From Fischerella sp. PCC 9431 (lineage in GTDB: Bacteria; Cyanobacteriota; Cyanobacteriia; Cyanobacteriales; Nostocaceae): a stretch of DNA of 64,000 nucleotides. The stretch lies in NCBI RefSeq assembly GCF_000447295.1, contig NZ_KE650771.1, positions 126,184 to 190,183 of the forward strand. Reading direction: 5' to 3'. Of the stretch, positions 10,451 to 20,186 are shown piece after piece. The notes below the pieces were generated by a model. It was not told the DNA's origin. It saw only the letters and a list, made by a program, of their open reading frames with translations, and made no database searches. Within the stretch, counting starts at the first letter, position 1. Every line of letters begins with the position of its first letter. The position numbers were made by a program, and so were the translations under genes.

Positions 10451-10923
10451 CCAGTTCCGTCTTCCTTGCAGCTGTTTGAGGTAGTAGCAAGACTGCAATT
10501 GTAGCTAGTAGCTTAGTGAAGCAGGCGATCGCATCCCTTGCAAGTAAAACTTGACAAGTAGATTTTATGGGAAGATCGCGATGCCTATAAAATATAGAAA
10601 TAAATTACCTGAAAAGCTTACAGGGCAAAGTTTAGACAAATTTTACAACTTTTTTATTTGTCAATATGACGAATACTTAGTAAATTGTACAACTTTATTT
10701 TTTTACACATGTTGTACAACAATAAAAAAGCCGCAAAACACAAAACAAATGTTTTACGGCTTTTAATGTGGTGTGAGGAGCTTAACTAGATCCCATCATA
10801 ACCATGATTCACCAATTCCAACGCACTCGTAACAGTTTTTGTAACAAGATTTTTGTAATTGATATCTTGCATCAGCTTTTCATCCCGCCAATAAATTGTG
10901 AATTATTTTTGTATGGTTCCCTC
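10451..10923. other. Gene-poor spacer with inverted repeat and hairpin
   Basis: AT-rich spacer holding a HIP1 site (gcgatcgc near 10526), the inverted pair ttgtacaac (10685-10693) / gttgtacaa (10711-10719), and the terminator hairpin at 10726-10764. A 71-codon frame at 10551 crosses these elements and is not convincing. Confidence 0.5.
10726..10764. terminator. Intrinsic terminator between converging transcripts
   Basis: 15-bp stem with one mismatch (aaaagccgcaaaaca / tgttttacggctttt), loop of about nine bases, A-run on the left and T-run on the right, so it can act in both directions. It would end ArsS transcription from the right and any remaining NACHT transcription from the left. Confidence 0.75.
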
Positions 10924-11910
10924 TCACACCAAAGCACCACCACAGCTAGAACCACACCCAGCAGTACAACCGTAGCAATAGGGCGCAGTTTGGATCTCAT
11001 CAATTAAATCCAAGCTACCAGCTGCTAGTAACTTGGCAATTGTCAGATTTTCACCATCACGAGTTTTTGCAGGTAAATTCATCATCTGGTTAAAGTCGCA
11101 ATCATACACATTACCAAGATAATCAACAGAGAGTTGATCACGGCACATCAAATTTTCTACAGTGTGGGGGTTAAAATTTGACTCTAAAAACTGCAAATAA
11201 GGTGCATATAATTTCTTCCGTTCTAAATGTAGTTTCGTTCTGCCTACTGGTAGGTTAGTAATAGTGAAGAGATTGTTAAATTTAATACCAAACTTTTCTT
11301 GTAAAAATACTTTATAATCTTTTTCTAACTTGACTTGCTCTGGAGTCAAGGAAAAGTTTTCACTGGCAGCTAATTGAGGATTATACACTAAATCTAAAAT
11401 TAAATTTGGTTCTTTGCCATAACCAAGTTCATTCAGCCATTGCAGTGCTTTGATAGAACCACCATACACACCATTACCACGCATTTTATCAACATTATCT
11501 GCTAAATAGCAGGGTAAAGAAGCAACTACTCTTACTTGGTGTTGAGCAAAATATTCTGGTAAATCACCAAATCCCTCTTCAAAATAAATAGTTAGATTCG
11601 ACCTAACTATCACCTCTTTGTTTGCTAATTTTGCTGCTTCTACTAATGGCTTAAATCCATAATTCATTTCAGGCGCGCCCCCAGTCAAATCGACTATTTT
11701 AATCTGGGGAAATGTGCGGATGATTTCAATCAATTGTTGGCAAATTTCAGGAGAAAGTTCTTCTGTACGTTTTGGTCCAGCTTCTACATGACAATGGTTA
11801 CAAGTTAGGTTGCAGCGCTTTCCTAAGTTAATTTGTAACACTGTGATGTGTTGCTTGGTTAAAGGTGAAGAAAGTTTATGTTGGAAAGGTGTTATATATG
11901 TTTGAATCAT
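10924..11910 (-). CDS. arsS: Arsenosugar biosynthesis radical SAM protein ArsS
   Basis: A 328-residue radical SAM enzyme with the CxxxCxxC cluster motif CNLTCNHC near residue 32 and a Cys-rich C-terminal auxiliary-cluster region ending CYGCTAGCGSSCGGALV. The family joins a 5'-deoxyadenosyl group to dimethylated arsenic on the way to oxo-arsenosugars. Start ATG 11910 (MIQTYITPF) is preferred over the upstream 11973, whose extra 21 residues match no domain. It lies just downstream of arsM on the same strand with a gap of about 109 bp, consistent with an operon in the order arsM-arsS. Confidence 0.88.
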   Translation of the reverse strand: MIQTYITPFQHKLSSPLTKQHITVLQINLGKRCNLTCNHCHVEAGPKRTEELSPEICQQLIEIIRTFPQIKIVDLTGGAPEMNYGFKPLVEAAKLANKEVIVRSNLTIYFEEGFGDLPEYFAQHQVRVVASLPCYLADNVDKMRGNGVYGGSIKALQWLNELGYGKEPNLILDLVYNPQLAASENFSLTPEQVKLEKDYKVFLQEKFGIKFNNLFTITNLPVGRTKLHLERKKLYAPYLQFLESNFNPHTVENLMCRDQLSVDYLGNVYDCDFNQMMNLPAKTRDGENLTIAKLLAAGSLDLIDEIQTAPYCYGCTAGCGSSCGGALV

Positions 11911-12019
11911 AATTAAATATTTGTCGTGAGGACAATTAGTTATTGGTGGTGCGTTAGGCTGAAGCCGTAACACACCCTACTAATGTGACTATTATCTGTT
12001 CTCTTTTAAAAGCTATTAT

Positions 12020-12988
12020 TTAACAGCAACCACCGCCGTCATAATGCCATGTGGAATCAGTAATAATTATTTCGTCTGGCATAGAAGCAGCAAGTTTAGC
12101 GGCAGTTTTATCACAGACTACAGCTGGCAGACCACATTGTAAAATATGACCTGCACCATCATCAAAAAGTTGTTCTGAGCCTGCATAAATTGCTGTTTTA
12201 CCAGTAAAAATACAAGCCCCATCTTCTGGAATAGGCACTTTAAAAGATACTGAATCAAGACTTTCTAAAAGTAATGGTTCTGACAAATTATAAGTTTGAC
12301 AATCTAGCAAACGATAAGGGCGACGAGTGCGAATTTCTACTTGACCAAAACCAGCATTGATAATGCGTTCAATATATTCTACGTAAGTAAGAGCGCCAGA
12401 TAAACACATCGCCCGTAAACGTTCATCTTGTTGTAAATGTGGTGGTATGGGACGAGTTGCGATCGGGTCACTCATCTGCAAACGTCCACCTGGTTTTAAT
12501 ACCCGATATGCTTCTTGCAAGGCGCGGGTTAAATCTTCTGGTTCAAAAATATTAAAAAGGCAATTTTGGGCGACAACATCTACAGAAGCATCAGCAACAG
12601 GTAAGTTAAAAGCATCACCAGCACGAATGTCTACAAAGCTAGGGTCAAACCAAGTGTTTTCTGTAGCAGCAATTTCCAGATTACGTGTCGCAGCTTGGCG
12701 CATCTCTGCAACCGGATCAACAGCAATCACAGCACCAGAACGCCGAGAAAAGTAGGCAAATTGCAAGGCTTCTAAGCCTCCACCAACACCGACATACAGT
12801 ACAGTCGGCTGATTTGCCAGTTCTTTTGCATGAACGGTTGTACCACAACCATAATTCATTTGCTGCATTGGTTGGGGAATTTTTAAACCAGGTAGTTGTA
12901 GAGGTGTACTTTGCACACAACAAAGTCCTACTTCTGGTGTTTGGGCAACTTGACTGTAAAATTGTGCTGCGGTTTCAAGATAAGTCAT
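12020..12988 (-). CDS. arsM: Arsenite S-adenosylmethionine methyltransferase ArsM, arsenosugar type
   Basis: A 322-residue class I methyltransferase. The SAM loop VLYVGVGGGLEALQ is near residue 65; LKPGGRLQMSDP is the motif IV-V region. Arsenic-binding Cys candidates include LCCVQS near residue 24, a Cys near 160, and the terminal GGGCC. The long C-terminal extension ending in CC is typical of ArsM encoded beside arsS. Start ATG 12988 (MTYLETAAQFY) fits the family better than the upstream 13006. Product: methylated arsenicals used by ArsS. No arsR or arsenate reductase lies nearby. Confidence 0.88.
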   Translation of the reverse strand: MTYLETAAQFYSQVAQTPEVGLCCVQSTPLQLPGLKIPQPMQQMNYGCGTTVHAKELANQPTVLYVGVGGGLEALQFAYFSRRSGAVIAVDPVAEMRQAATRNLEIAATENTWFDPSFVDIRAGDAFNLPVADASVDVVAQNCLFNIFEPEDLTRALQEAYRVLKPGGRLQMSDPIATRPIPPHLQQDERLRAMCLSGALTYVEYIERIINAGFGQVEIRTRRPYRLLDCQTYNLSEPLLLESLDSVSFKVPIPEDGACIFTGKTAIYAGSEQLFDDGAGHILQCGLPAVVCDKTAAKLAASMPDEIIITDSTWHYDGGGCC

Positions 12989-13143
12989 TACGTTGGATGA
13001 TCCCAAGTGTGTGTTAGAGTCTAGACTCAGCTTTGTGATCCTAATATATTTAAAAGTCTATTTGATTTTTTGCTGAAATTAATGTCCGTTGGCGGAACAT
13101 TTTTATTTAAATTTCCGTCATCATTGATTTGTCTTATGCGTTC

Positions 13144-13193
13144 GTAGTCAGCACTTTAGTGCTGAAATAGATTAGGGCTTTAGCCCTAACTAC
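13144..13193. repeat. Nested double-hairpin repeat
   Basis: gtagt/actac outer arms enclose the palindromes cagcactttagtgctg (13149-13164) and agggctttagccct (13174-13187). This is a common Nostocales intergenic repeat form. It occupies the 309-bp space (12989-13297) between the divergent arsM and phosphohexomutase genes; no clear promoter was recognised there. Confidence 0.75.
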
Positions 13194-13297
13194 AAAATTT
13201 CATTTAATTTAACAACACAGTTGATACTTAAATCTTTTTTTACTGAGTTTTTTGTGTAAATGCTACAATCCTCCTAAATTAAAATTGGGATACCTCA

Positions 13298-14734
13298 ATG
13301 CCAGTTGCAGCTAAATCAATTAAGTTTGGTACCGATGGCTGGCGCGGCGTGATTGGCGATGATTTCACTTTTGAACGTCTAGCCCTAGTTGCGCCAGTTG
13401 CCGCCAAAGTACTATTCAATACCTACGGGAAAAAAGTTAGCGATCGCACAATTGTAGTCGGTTATGATCGCCGCTTTATGGCAGAAAACTTCGCCCAAAA
13501 AGTTGCTGATGTTGTCTGTGCAGCAGGGTTTGATGTTTTATTCAGCGAAACCTTTGCACCAACGCCAGCTTTTAGCTGGGCTGCAAAGCAGCACAATGCT
13601 TTGGGGGCGCTAGTGATCACTGCTAGCCACAACCCAGGGCAATATTTGGGATTAAAAGTTAAAAGTGCTTTCGGTGGTTCTGTACCGCCAGAAGTCACCC
13701 AAGAAATAGAAGCACTTTTAGAAGAGGAAGTACCAGTTGCCTCTACTCCCGGTAAGATTAAAAAATTTAATCCCTGGGAAAGCTATTGTCAAGAGCTAGA
13801 AAGCAAGGTTAATATCAGCAAAATTCGGGAAGCCATAGCTTCTGGAAAGCTGACAGTCTTTGCTGATGTCATGCACGGTGCTGCGGCTGGTGGACTAGCA
13901 AAACTACTAGGCGATGCAGTCAAAGAAATCAATAGCGATCGCGATCCGACTTTTGAAGGTGGGGCGCCAGAACCTTTACCTAAATACCTTTCCCGTTTGT
14001 TCGGCGTCATCAAAACCCACCGCGAACACAACCCTACAGGTTTAACAGTAGCGTTGGTATTTGATGGTGACTGCGATCGCATCGCAGCTGTAGACGGTGC
14101 AGGTAATTTTTTGAGTTCGCAAATTCTTATCCCGATCTTAATTGACCACTTGACCCTGCGGCGCAATTTTACAGGAGAAATCGTCAAAACCGTGAGTGGT
14201 TCTGACTTAATTCCCCGTGTCGCAGCACTACACAAACTGTCAGTATTTGAAACACCTGTTGGTTACAAGTACATTGCAGACAGAATGCTAGCAGCCAAAG
14301 TGTTACTAGGTGGCGAAGAATCAGGAGGTATCGGTTACGGTAGCCATATTCCCGAACGTGATGCACTGTTATCTGCTTTGTATGTACTCGAAGCGATCGT
14401 CGAATCTGGCTTAGATTTAAGCGATTATTACCGGCAATTGCAACAACAAACAGGCTTTAGTTCTGCATACGATCGCATTGACTTACCCCTAGCAAGTATG
14501 GAAGTACGGAGCCGCCTTTTGCAACAATTGCAAACAGAACCATTAAAAGAAATTGCTGGCAAAGCAGTCACAAATTGCCAAACAATAGATGGTTATAAAT
14601 TTCGCCTTGCTGATGATAGTTGGTTGATGATTCGTTTTAGTGGTACAGAACCCGTTTTACGCCTCTACTGCGAAGCTTCAACCCTCGAACAAGTACATCA
14701 AACCTTAGCTTGGGCAAAACAGTGGGCAGAATAG
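13298..14734 (+). CDS. Phosphoglucomutase/phosphomannomutase family protein
   Basis: A 478-residue alpha-D-phosphohexomutase. FGTDGWRG (10-17) is the N-terminal substrate loop. TASHNPG carries the phospho-acceptor Ser110. FDGDCDR binds Mg2+ (Asp256, 258, 260). GGEESGGIG is the sugar loop, and IRFSGTEPVLR near the C-terminus is the phosphate-binding loop. All four active-site loops are intact, so it should interconvert hexose 1- and 6-phosphates; glucose versus mannose (or glucosamine) specificity cannot be read from the sequence. It is followed 100 bp later by the ITPase gene on the same strand. Confidence 0.9.
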   Translation: MPVAAKSIKFGTDGWRGVIGDDFTFERLALVAPVAAKVLFNTYGKKVSDRTIVVGYDRRFMAENFAQKVADVVCAAGFDVLFSETFAPTPAFSWAAKQHNALGALVITASHNPGQYLGLKVKSAFGGSVPPEVTQEIEALLEEEVPVASTPGKIKKFNPWESYCQELESKVNISKIREAIASGKLTVFADVMHGAAAGGLAKLLGDAVKEINSDRDPTFEGGAPEPLPKYLSRLFGVIKTHREHNPTGLTVALVFDGDCDRIAAVDGAGNFLSSQILIPILIDHLTLRRNFTGEIVKTVSGSDLIPRVAALHKLSVFETPVGYKYIADRMLAAKVLLGGEESGGIGYGSHIPERDALLSALYVLEAIVESGLDLSDYYRQLQQQTGFSSAYDRIDLPLASMEVRSRLLQQLQTEPLKEIAGKAVTNCQTIDGYKFRLADDSWLMIRFSGTEPVLRLYCEASTLEQVHQTLAWAKQWAE

Positions 14735-14739
14735 TCAAA

Positions 14740-14835
14740 AGTTCATCGTCAAGAGTACAGAAAATTTCAAATTGACCCTTGACAATTGACCATTGACAAT
14801 TGACCATTGGCCCTTGACTAATGACTCATGACCAA
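14740..14835. repeat. Short tandem repeats of the TTGACCA type
   Basis: Degenerate heptamer-based array (ttgacca / ttgacaa / tgactaa) fills the gap between two genes and runs into the start region of the next gene at 14835. Similar text occurs near 42940-42970. Confidence 0.8.
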
Positions 14836-15413
14836 TGACTAAATTACTTGTAGTAGCCACAGGAAACCCAGGTAAATTGCGGGAAATGCAAGCTTACCTA
14901 TCTAATTCTGGTTGGGAATTAAAACTCAAACCAGCAGAATTAGAAATTGAGGAAACAGGTGAGACATTTGCTGAAAACGCCTGTCTGAAAGCATCACAGG
15001 TTGCTAAAGTCACAGGTAACTGGGCGATCGCAGATGATTCTGGTTTAGAAGTAGATGTTCTCAACGGTGTACCAGGTGTGTATTCTGCCCGTTATGGCAA
15101 AACTGATGCTGAACGCATTGCGAGATTATTACGAGAATTAGGCGACGAGGTGCAGCGCCAAGCTCAATTTGTGTGTGCAGTAGCGATCGCTCGTCCTGAT
15201 GGTGCGATCGCTTTACAATCAGAAGGTATTTGTCGTGGTGAAATTCTCTATAGTCCCAGTGGCGATGGTGGTTTCGGCTATGACCCGATTTTTTACGTCC
15301 CTGAAGTGCAAAAAACCTTTGCTGAGATGACACCAGATATGAAGCGTAGTATCAGCCATCGTGGCAAAGCTTTTGCGAGCTTACTTCAAAAATTGACAGA
15401 TTTACAAGAGTAG
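14835..15413 (+). CDS. rdgB: XTP/dITP diphosphatase (Ham1/RdgB family)
   Basis: A 192-residue protein matching the usual family length. Motifs in order: ATGNPGKLREM (8-18) for nucleotide and phosphate binding, ADDSGLEV near 66 with catalytic acids, SPSGDGGFGYDPIF near 140, and SHRGKA near 177. It hydrolyses non-canonical purine triphosphates (ITP, dITP, XTP) to monophosphates and keeps them out of nucleic acids. The start follows directly on a repeat array, so its ribosome-binding sequence is repeat-derived and weak. Confidence 0.92.
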   Translation: MTKLLVVATGNPGKLREMQAYLSNSGWELKLKPAELEIEETGETFAENACLKASQVAKVTGNWAIADDSGLEVDVLNGVPGVYSARYGKTDAERIARLLRELGDEVQRQAQFVCAVAIARPDGAIALQSEGICRGEILYSPSGDGGFGYDPIFYVPEVQKTFAEMTPDMKRSISHRGKAFASLLQKLTDLQE

Positions 15414-15460
15414 CTGCTTGGTGTTAGTTGTTACTTATTAACCGCTAACTACTAATGTAC

Positions 15461-15482
15461 AGACGCGAGGAACATCGCGTCT
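15461..15482. repeat. agacgcga/tcgcgtct hairpin repeat
   Basis: 8-bp perfect stem with a six-base loop between the convergent ITPase and glnB genes. Sister copies are at 17445-17464 and 63041-63060. Confidence 0.85.
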
Positions 15483-15509
15483 CTACCCACTAACCACTAA
15501 CGAACTAAT

Positions 15510-16452
<943 letters not shown>

Positions 16453-16821
16453 ATGAACAGAAAATTAGCACTCTCCTTGCTTTCTAGCCCTGCACTGTTT
16501 GCGTCTATGCTGTCTATGGTGATGATGACCCAACCAGCACGTGCAAATCAAACAGTGAATTCAACAGGAACCCATGTTTCTTGTATAAAGTCTCCTCACT
16601 CTGCAACTCGTCGTCTGGTTTGTACACGGGTAAGTAATACTCCTGCTGCACTACCCCAACCAGAAATGAAGCTGGCTCAAAATAACAATCCCAGTGACAT
16701 CGTTGAAATGAATTTCACTGAAGAAGAAAGCGATACAGCCATAACTTTATTTGGCTGTGATTGCCCATCCTGCATCAATGCTTTACGCCAAATGCGTGGT
16801 CAAACTCCTATGCCAGTGTAG
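16453..16821 (+). CDS. Small secreted protein with C-terminal CxCxxC motif
   Basis: 122 residues. N-terminal signal peptide: NRK, then a hydrophobic stretch with a cleavage-like PARANQ near residue 32. The middle is low complexity. The C-terminus carries an acidic NFTEEESD segment followed by FGCDCPSCINALRQM, a CxCxxC motif that could bind a metal or form disulfides. Two more Cys lie near residues 44 and 57. No family function is recognised. It is convergent with psaK and probably periplasmic. Confidence 0.7.
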   Translation: MNRKLALSLLSSPALFASMLSMVMMTQPARANQTVNSTGTHVSCIKSPHSATRRLVCTRVSNTPAALPQPEMKLAQNNNPSDIVEMNFTEEESDTAITLFGCDCPSCINALRQMRGQTPMPV

Positions 16822-16864
16822 CAAATTCACTGTTGGCAAATAGAGCTTGATCCCAACAAAAAAA

Positions 16865-16890
16865 GAGTCAGAGAGTGAATTCTCTGACTC
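16865..16890 (-). terminator. Intrinsic terminator of psaK
   Basis: Perfect 10-bp stem gagtcagaga / tctctgactc with loop gtgaat. The flanking A-run at about 16858-16864 is a U-run in the leftward transcript, so it fits psaK best, although it lies between convergent genes. Confidence 0.85.
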
Positions 16891-16979
16891 ATAATCGGAG
16901 ACAAAAAATCATCAACCCAGTAAGTAGTTAGCCGTAAAATGAATACGGCCAATCACCTATGTTACTTCTGGTACAAAAA

Positions 16980-17240
16980 TTAGAATCTTCCCAGGTTGTG
17001 TAAACCCAAGATCACACCTGCTCCCAATAAATGACCGAAAGCGGTAGTAGCCAGTAAAGCAGGCGCTCCAAAACCGCCAAAGAACTGGTTTGAAGGCAAA
17101 GCCGGTTCTGCATTGGGGTACTTGATGGTGAATTTACCAAAGAGAATGGCAAGAATATTGCAGAGAATCATGGTCAACCCAACAGCTGGACTCCATTGCA
17201 GAGGTGTGGTTGCAGCCGCTAGTAAAGTAGATGTCAGCAA
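16980..17240 (-). CDS. psaK: Photosystem I subunit PsaK (reaction centre subunit X)
   Basis: 86 residues, normal length. Two membrane helices (about 20-38 and 58-80) are joined by a stromal loop with GKFTIKYPNAEPALP. The FGGFGAPALLATTAFGHLLGAGVILGL region is split by the FGHLLG turn typical of PsaK. It is a peripheral PSI subunit at the PsaA edge involved in antenna coupling. The preceding ctcagttttctcct carries a GGAGAAAA ribosome-binding site on the minus strand. Confidence 0.95.
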   Translation of the reverse strand: MLTSTLLAAATTPLQWSPAVGLTMILCNILAILFGKFTIKYPNAEPALPSNQFFGGFGAPALLATTAFGHLLGAGVILGLHNLGRF

Positions 17241-17639
17241 CTGAGTTTTCTCCTTACAATTGTGATTGCATTAAAAATACCATGTGAACTTCTTACCAAA
17301 AAAAATCAATCCAAAGTTGAAATCTGCATTAATAGTTAACATTTTTTTTAATTACTTCATAGTCTATATATATTTTTCTTGGTACCTTAGTGGTTTGAAA
17401 ATTAATACCGATTTAAAAAATGTTTGCGACACATTCAGAATATGAGACGCGATAAATCGCGTCTGGTACAAGATTCATCTGTCGCATTCTTTTTTCAAAT
17501 TGGTATAACTTTTTAATTAAAAATTAACTTTTTCACCACAAAGTCACCTAGACAGGAAGACGAAAAACCCTAATTTCGGTAAATTTTTGAGGATTTTTAC
17601 CTACCTTGAAAGGTCTAATAATCGATACTTAACCGTTGA
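17241..17639. other. psaK upstream region with hairpin repeat
   Basis: AT-rich region between psaK and the SQR-like gene. It contains the hairpin repeat agacgcgat/atcgcgtct at 17445-17464, related to those at 15461 and 63041. No further gene is seen; light-responsive psaK promoter elements cannot be assigned by eye. Confidence 0.6.
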
Positions 17640-18959
17640 TTATTTTGACATAGTTGCGCTAGTTGGCTGTTTCCACCCTTTTAACTTGAAGACATCACCT
17701 TCAAATTGCTTACCTTTTAACATCCGACTCCAGTACAGCCAGGGTAAAACATGACGCTTAACCAACCACATACTATAACGTTCTTCTCTGGGATCTATGG
17801 GAAAAGTAGATATGGGTTGGTTACTGTAGTCGAACTCTGCCATAATCACTTTGCCGTATCCTGTAATCAAGGGACAGCAAGTGTAACCGTTGTAGCTTCC
17901 TGTGATTGAAGTAGAGTTAATCAATGCTAAGAGATTTTCAACTAAAACAGGAGCTTGGCGGCGAATAGCAGCAGCTGTTTTGGAAGTTGGTAGGGAAGAA
18001 GCATCCCCTAAACTAAAGACATTGGGATATTGATTGTGTTGCAGTGTCTGCTTATCTACATCTACCCAACCTGTACTAGCAGCGAGCTTGCTGTTTTTGA
18101 TAAAGTCTGGAGCGCTCATTGGTGGGGTGACATGGATCATGTCGTAGGGAATCGCTACTTGTTGTGTACCTTCTTCTGTAGTGACATCAAAAACTGCTTC
18201 CTTAGTTACTGCACGAATTGCTCTGAGATTGTGTTTAAATTTGAGCTGAATATGTCGGCGATCGACAACCTTGAGTAACCGTTCTGCATAAGCATGAACA
18301 GGGAAAATTGCACCAACAGCAGAACAAAACATGACATTTGTTTTGTTGCGAACGCCTTGACGTTGAAAAGCATCATCAGCCATGTACATAATTTTTTGAG
18401 GAGCGCCACCACATTTAATCGGTGTTGCTGGGAATGTAAACAAAGCATTCCCTCCCTGAAAATTCCGGATTACTTCCCAGGTATAAGGAGCATATTCAAA
18501 TGCATAATTACTGCACACTCCCCCTTTACCCAGTGCTTCTTGTAAGCCTTCTATTAAATGCCAATCAATTTGGATACCAGGACATAAAATTAAATAATCG
18601 TAGTGAATTTCCTTGCCAGAACGGGTAAAAACTGTATTTTGTTCAGGGTTTAGTTCGCTGGCGTAGTCTTGAATCCAAGTTATTCCTTTAGGAATACAAC
18701 TGCTTTGTGGCTTGACTGTATCGTTTATACTGTATTGACCTCCTCCTACCAAAGTCCAAGCAGGTTGATAATAGTGTTGGTCTTTTGGTTCTAGAATAGC
18801 AATGTCAAGTTTGTCATTTTTGTTACGCAACTGAGATGCTACAGTAATGCCAGCAGTACCACCACCGACAATAAGTATTTGATAATGCAGCGTTTCTTGA
18901 CCAGAAGAGTTAGCAGTACTTGCAGGAGAGCTCGTTTTCGTTGGAATGAATGATGACAT
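17640..18959 (-). CDS. Sulfide:quinone oxidoreductase-like flavoprotein
   Basis: 439 residues. An N-terminal Ser/Thr-rich extension (1-25) is followed by the FAD dinucleotide fold ILIVGGGTAGITVA (28-41), YDYLILCPGIQ near 125, and a second GD motif NVFSLGDASSLPTSKT near 330. Cys residues in IKCGGAPQK (about 190) and YTCCPL (about 368) match the redox pair expected of type II SQR. The C-terminal amphipathic region (WLVKRHVLPWLYW) fits monotopic membrane attachment. The likely role is sulfide or polysulfide oxidation with quinone reduction. A more general NAD(P)/FAD dehydrogenase cannot be excluded. Confidence 0.8.
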   Translation of the reverse strand: MSSFIPTKTSSPASTANSSGQETLHYQILIVGGGTAGITVASQLRNKNDKLDIAILEPKDQHYYQPAWTLVGGGQYSINDTVKPQSSCIPKGITWIQDYASELNPEQNTVFTRSGKEIHYDYLILCPGIQIDWHLIEGLQEALGKGGVCSNYAFEYAPYTWEVIRNFQGGNALFTFPATPIKCGGAPQKIMYMADDAFQRQGVRNKTNVMFCSAVGAIFPVHAYAERLLKVVDRRHIQLKFKHNLRAIRAVTKEAVFDVTTEEGTQQVAIPYDMIHVTPPMSAPDFIKNSKLAASTGWVDVDKQTLQHNQYPNVFSLGDASSLPTSKTAAAIRRQAPVLVENLLALINSTSITGSYNGYTCCPLITGYGKVIMAEFDYSNQPISTFPIDPREERYSMWLVKRHVLPWLYWSRMLKGKQFEGDVFKLKGWKQPTSATMSK

Positions 18960-19328
18960 ATATTTAAGCAGCTATGACAGGCAGCTATCAAAAGAGCTTT
19001 CAGTGACAACTGTCGCAATTTTTGTTTAGTCTATAATTGTGTCTGTTAATGATACCAGTTAGTGAAATGAATTCAAAAATATTTACATTTTATAGATGCT
19101 GATAAATTTGTGTCATCAAATCTAAATAATATAAAGTAATTAGGTAATTTTTTATATTTTGTTTACCTAAAAACGTCATAAGCTTTGGATAAAATATTTA
19201 AGGTTTTTTAAAATATCTTTATTGAGTAATATACAGAAAATCAAAAAGTTGTCTATAAAATTAAATGGTTAATTTTTAATTAGTTATTATGTATTTGAAT
19301 AAATGATATTTATATTAACTATTCGATT
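18960..19328. other. AT-rich spacer between divergent genes
   Basis: Very AT-rich, with no clear repeat or hairpin and no ORF of note. It must hold the promoters for the leftward SQR-like gene and the rightward membrane-protein gene. Confidence 0.6.
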
Positions 19329-19757
19329 ATGAATATTGAACTTTTTAATCAGTTTCCGTTAATTACTCTTGTGTTACACTGGCTGGCTTATGCTTTTTTA
19401 GGATGGTATCTATCTGTTCATCATATTGTTTGGCTTGTAGGTGTATTGGTAGTTGCTTTGGTGTTAGCCTTAGTTGGACGCAGTATCTCTTGGTTAAATC
19501 GTTTATTAGATTATGGCTCTCAAGTCTTAATTGTTACCGTAGTTTTGAGTGCATCGGTTATTATAGTAGCAATTTTGCCACTATTTTTTACTTTTATTGT
19601 GACACCATTAGCAACTACCCTTTTAGCAGAAATAGAACTACGTTTTGCTGGGTTTAGCAAACGAGATGCATTATTGTTTTTAACTGTATTAGCGGCGTTA
19701 GGTTTAGTTGTGGGTGAAACAATTGATTTAGTTTTCCTACCTAGTAGTAGATATTGA
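19329..19757 (+). CDS. Small integral membrane protein, unknown function
   Basis: 142 residues with four likely membrane helices (about 10-30, 33-52, 65-92 and 115-135). A positively charged loop follows helix 3 (RFAGFSKRD). No catalytic motif is visible. It stands alone between the SQR-like gene and the response regulator. Not assignable to a named family from the sequence. Confidence 0.7.
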   Translation: MNIELFNQFPLITLVLHWLAYAFLGWYLSVHHIVWLVGVLVVALVLALVGRSISWLNRLLDYGSQVLIVTVVLSASVIIVAILPLFFTFIVTPLATTLLAEIELRFAGFSKRDALLFLTVLAALGLVVGETIDLVFLPSSRY

Positions 19758-20186
19758 TGAACAATCTGATTTGAAAATTGGGAAAAATAAGATAAAAAAA
19801 CAATTTCTCAAGAAATCGGTGTTTTTGTTATTCACGCATTTTTTAGGAATACTGTATATGTAATTAGGTAGCGATCGCTTCCCTTCTTCCCCTATTTCTC
19901 TGTGATTACTTTATTTTACAAATATTCTCTACAAACAAAATTGTAAAATAATGTTAAAAAATGCGTAATAACTTCATCCTTTGAGAAATATTACTAGGCA
20001 GATTACAACTAGATTTATTTTTAAGGTCTAAATTCATCCTATTGATAGAAATCTAGCCATAATATTTGGTTTTTGAGTTATATTTTATTGTTTGAGTTTT
20101 CACATCATGACATTAATCTAACTTTCTGCCGTGATTTAGCAGAAATCGATTCCATTCTCTAAAATATTGAAACGTGAGAACACAGC
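19758..20186. other. Spacer upstream of response regulator gene
   Basis: AT-rich; one HIP1 site (gcgatcgc near 19873). No convincing terminator or gene was found. Confidence 0.6.

Noticed and set aside
10551-10766. 71-codon plus-strand frame
   Set aside because: Crosses an inverted repeat and a terminator hairpin, has no ribosome-binding site and no similarity.
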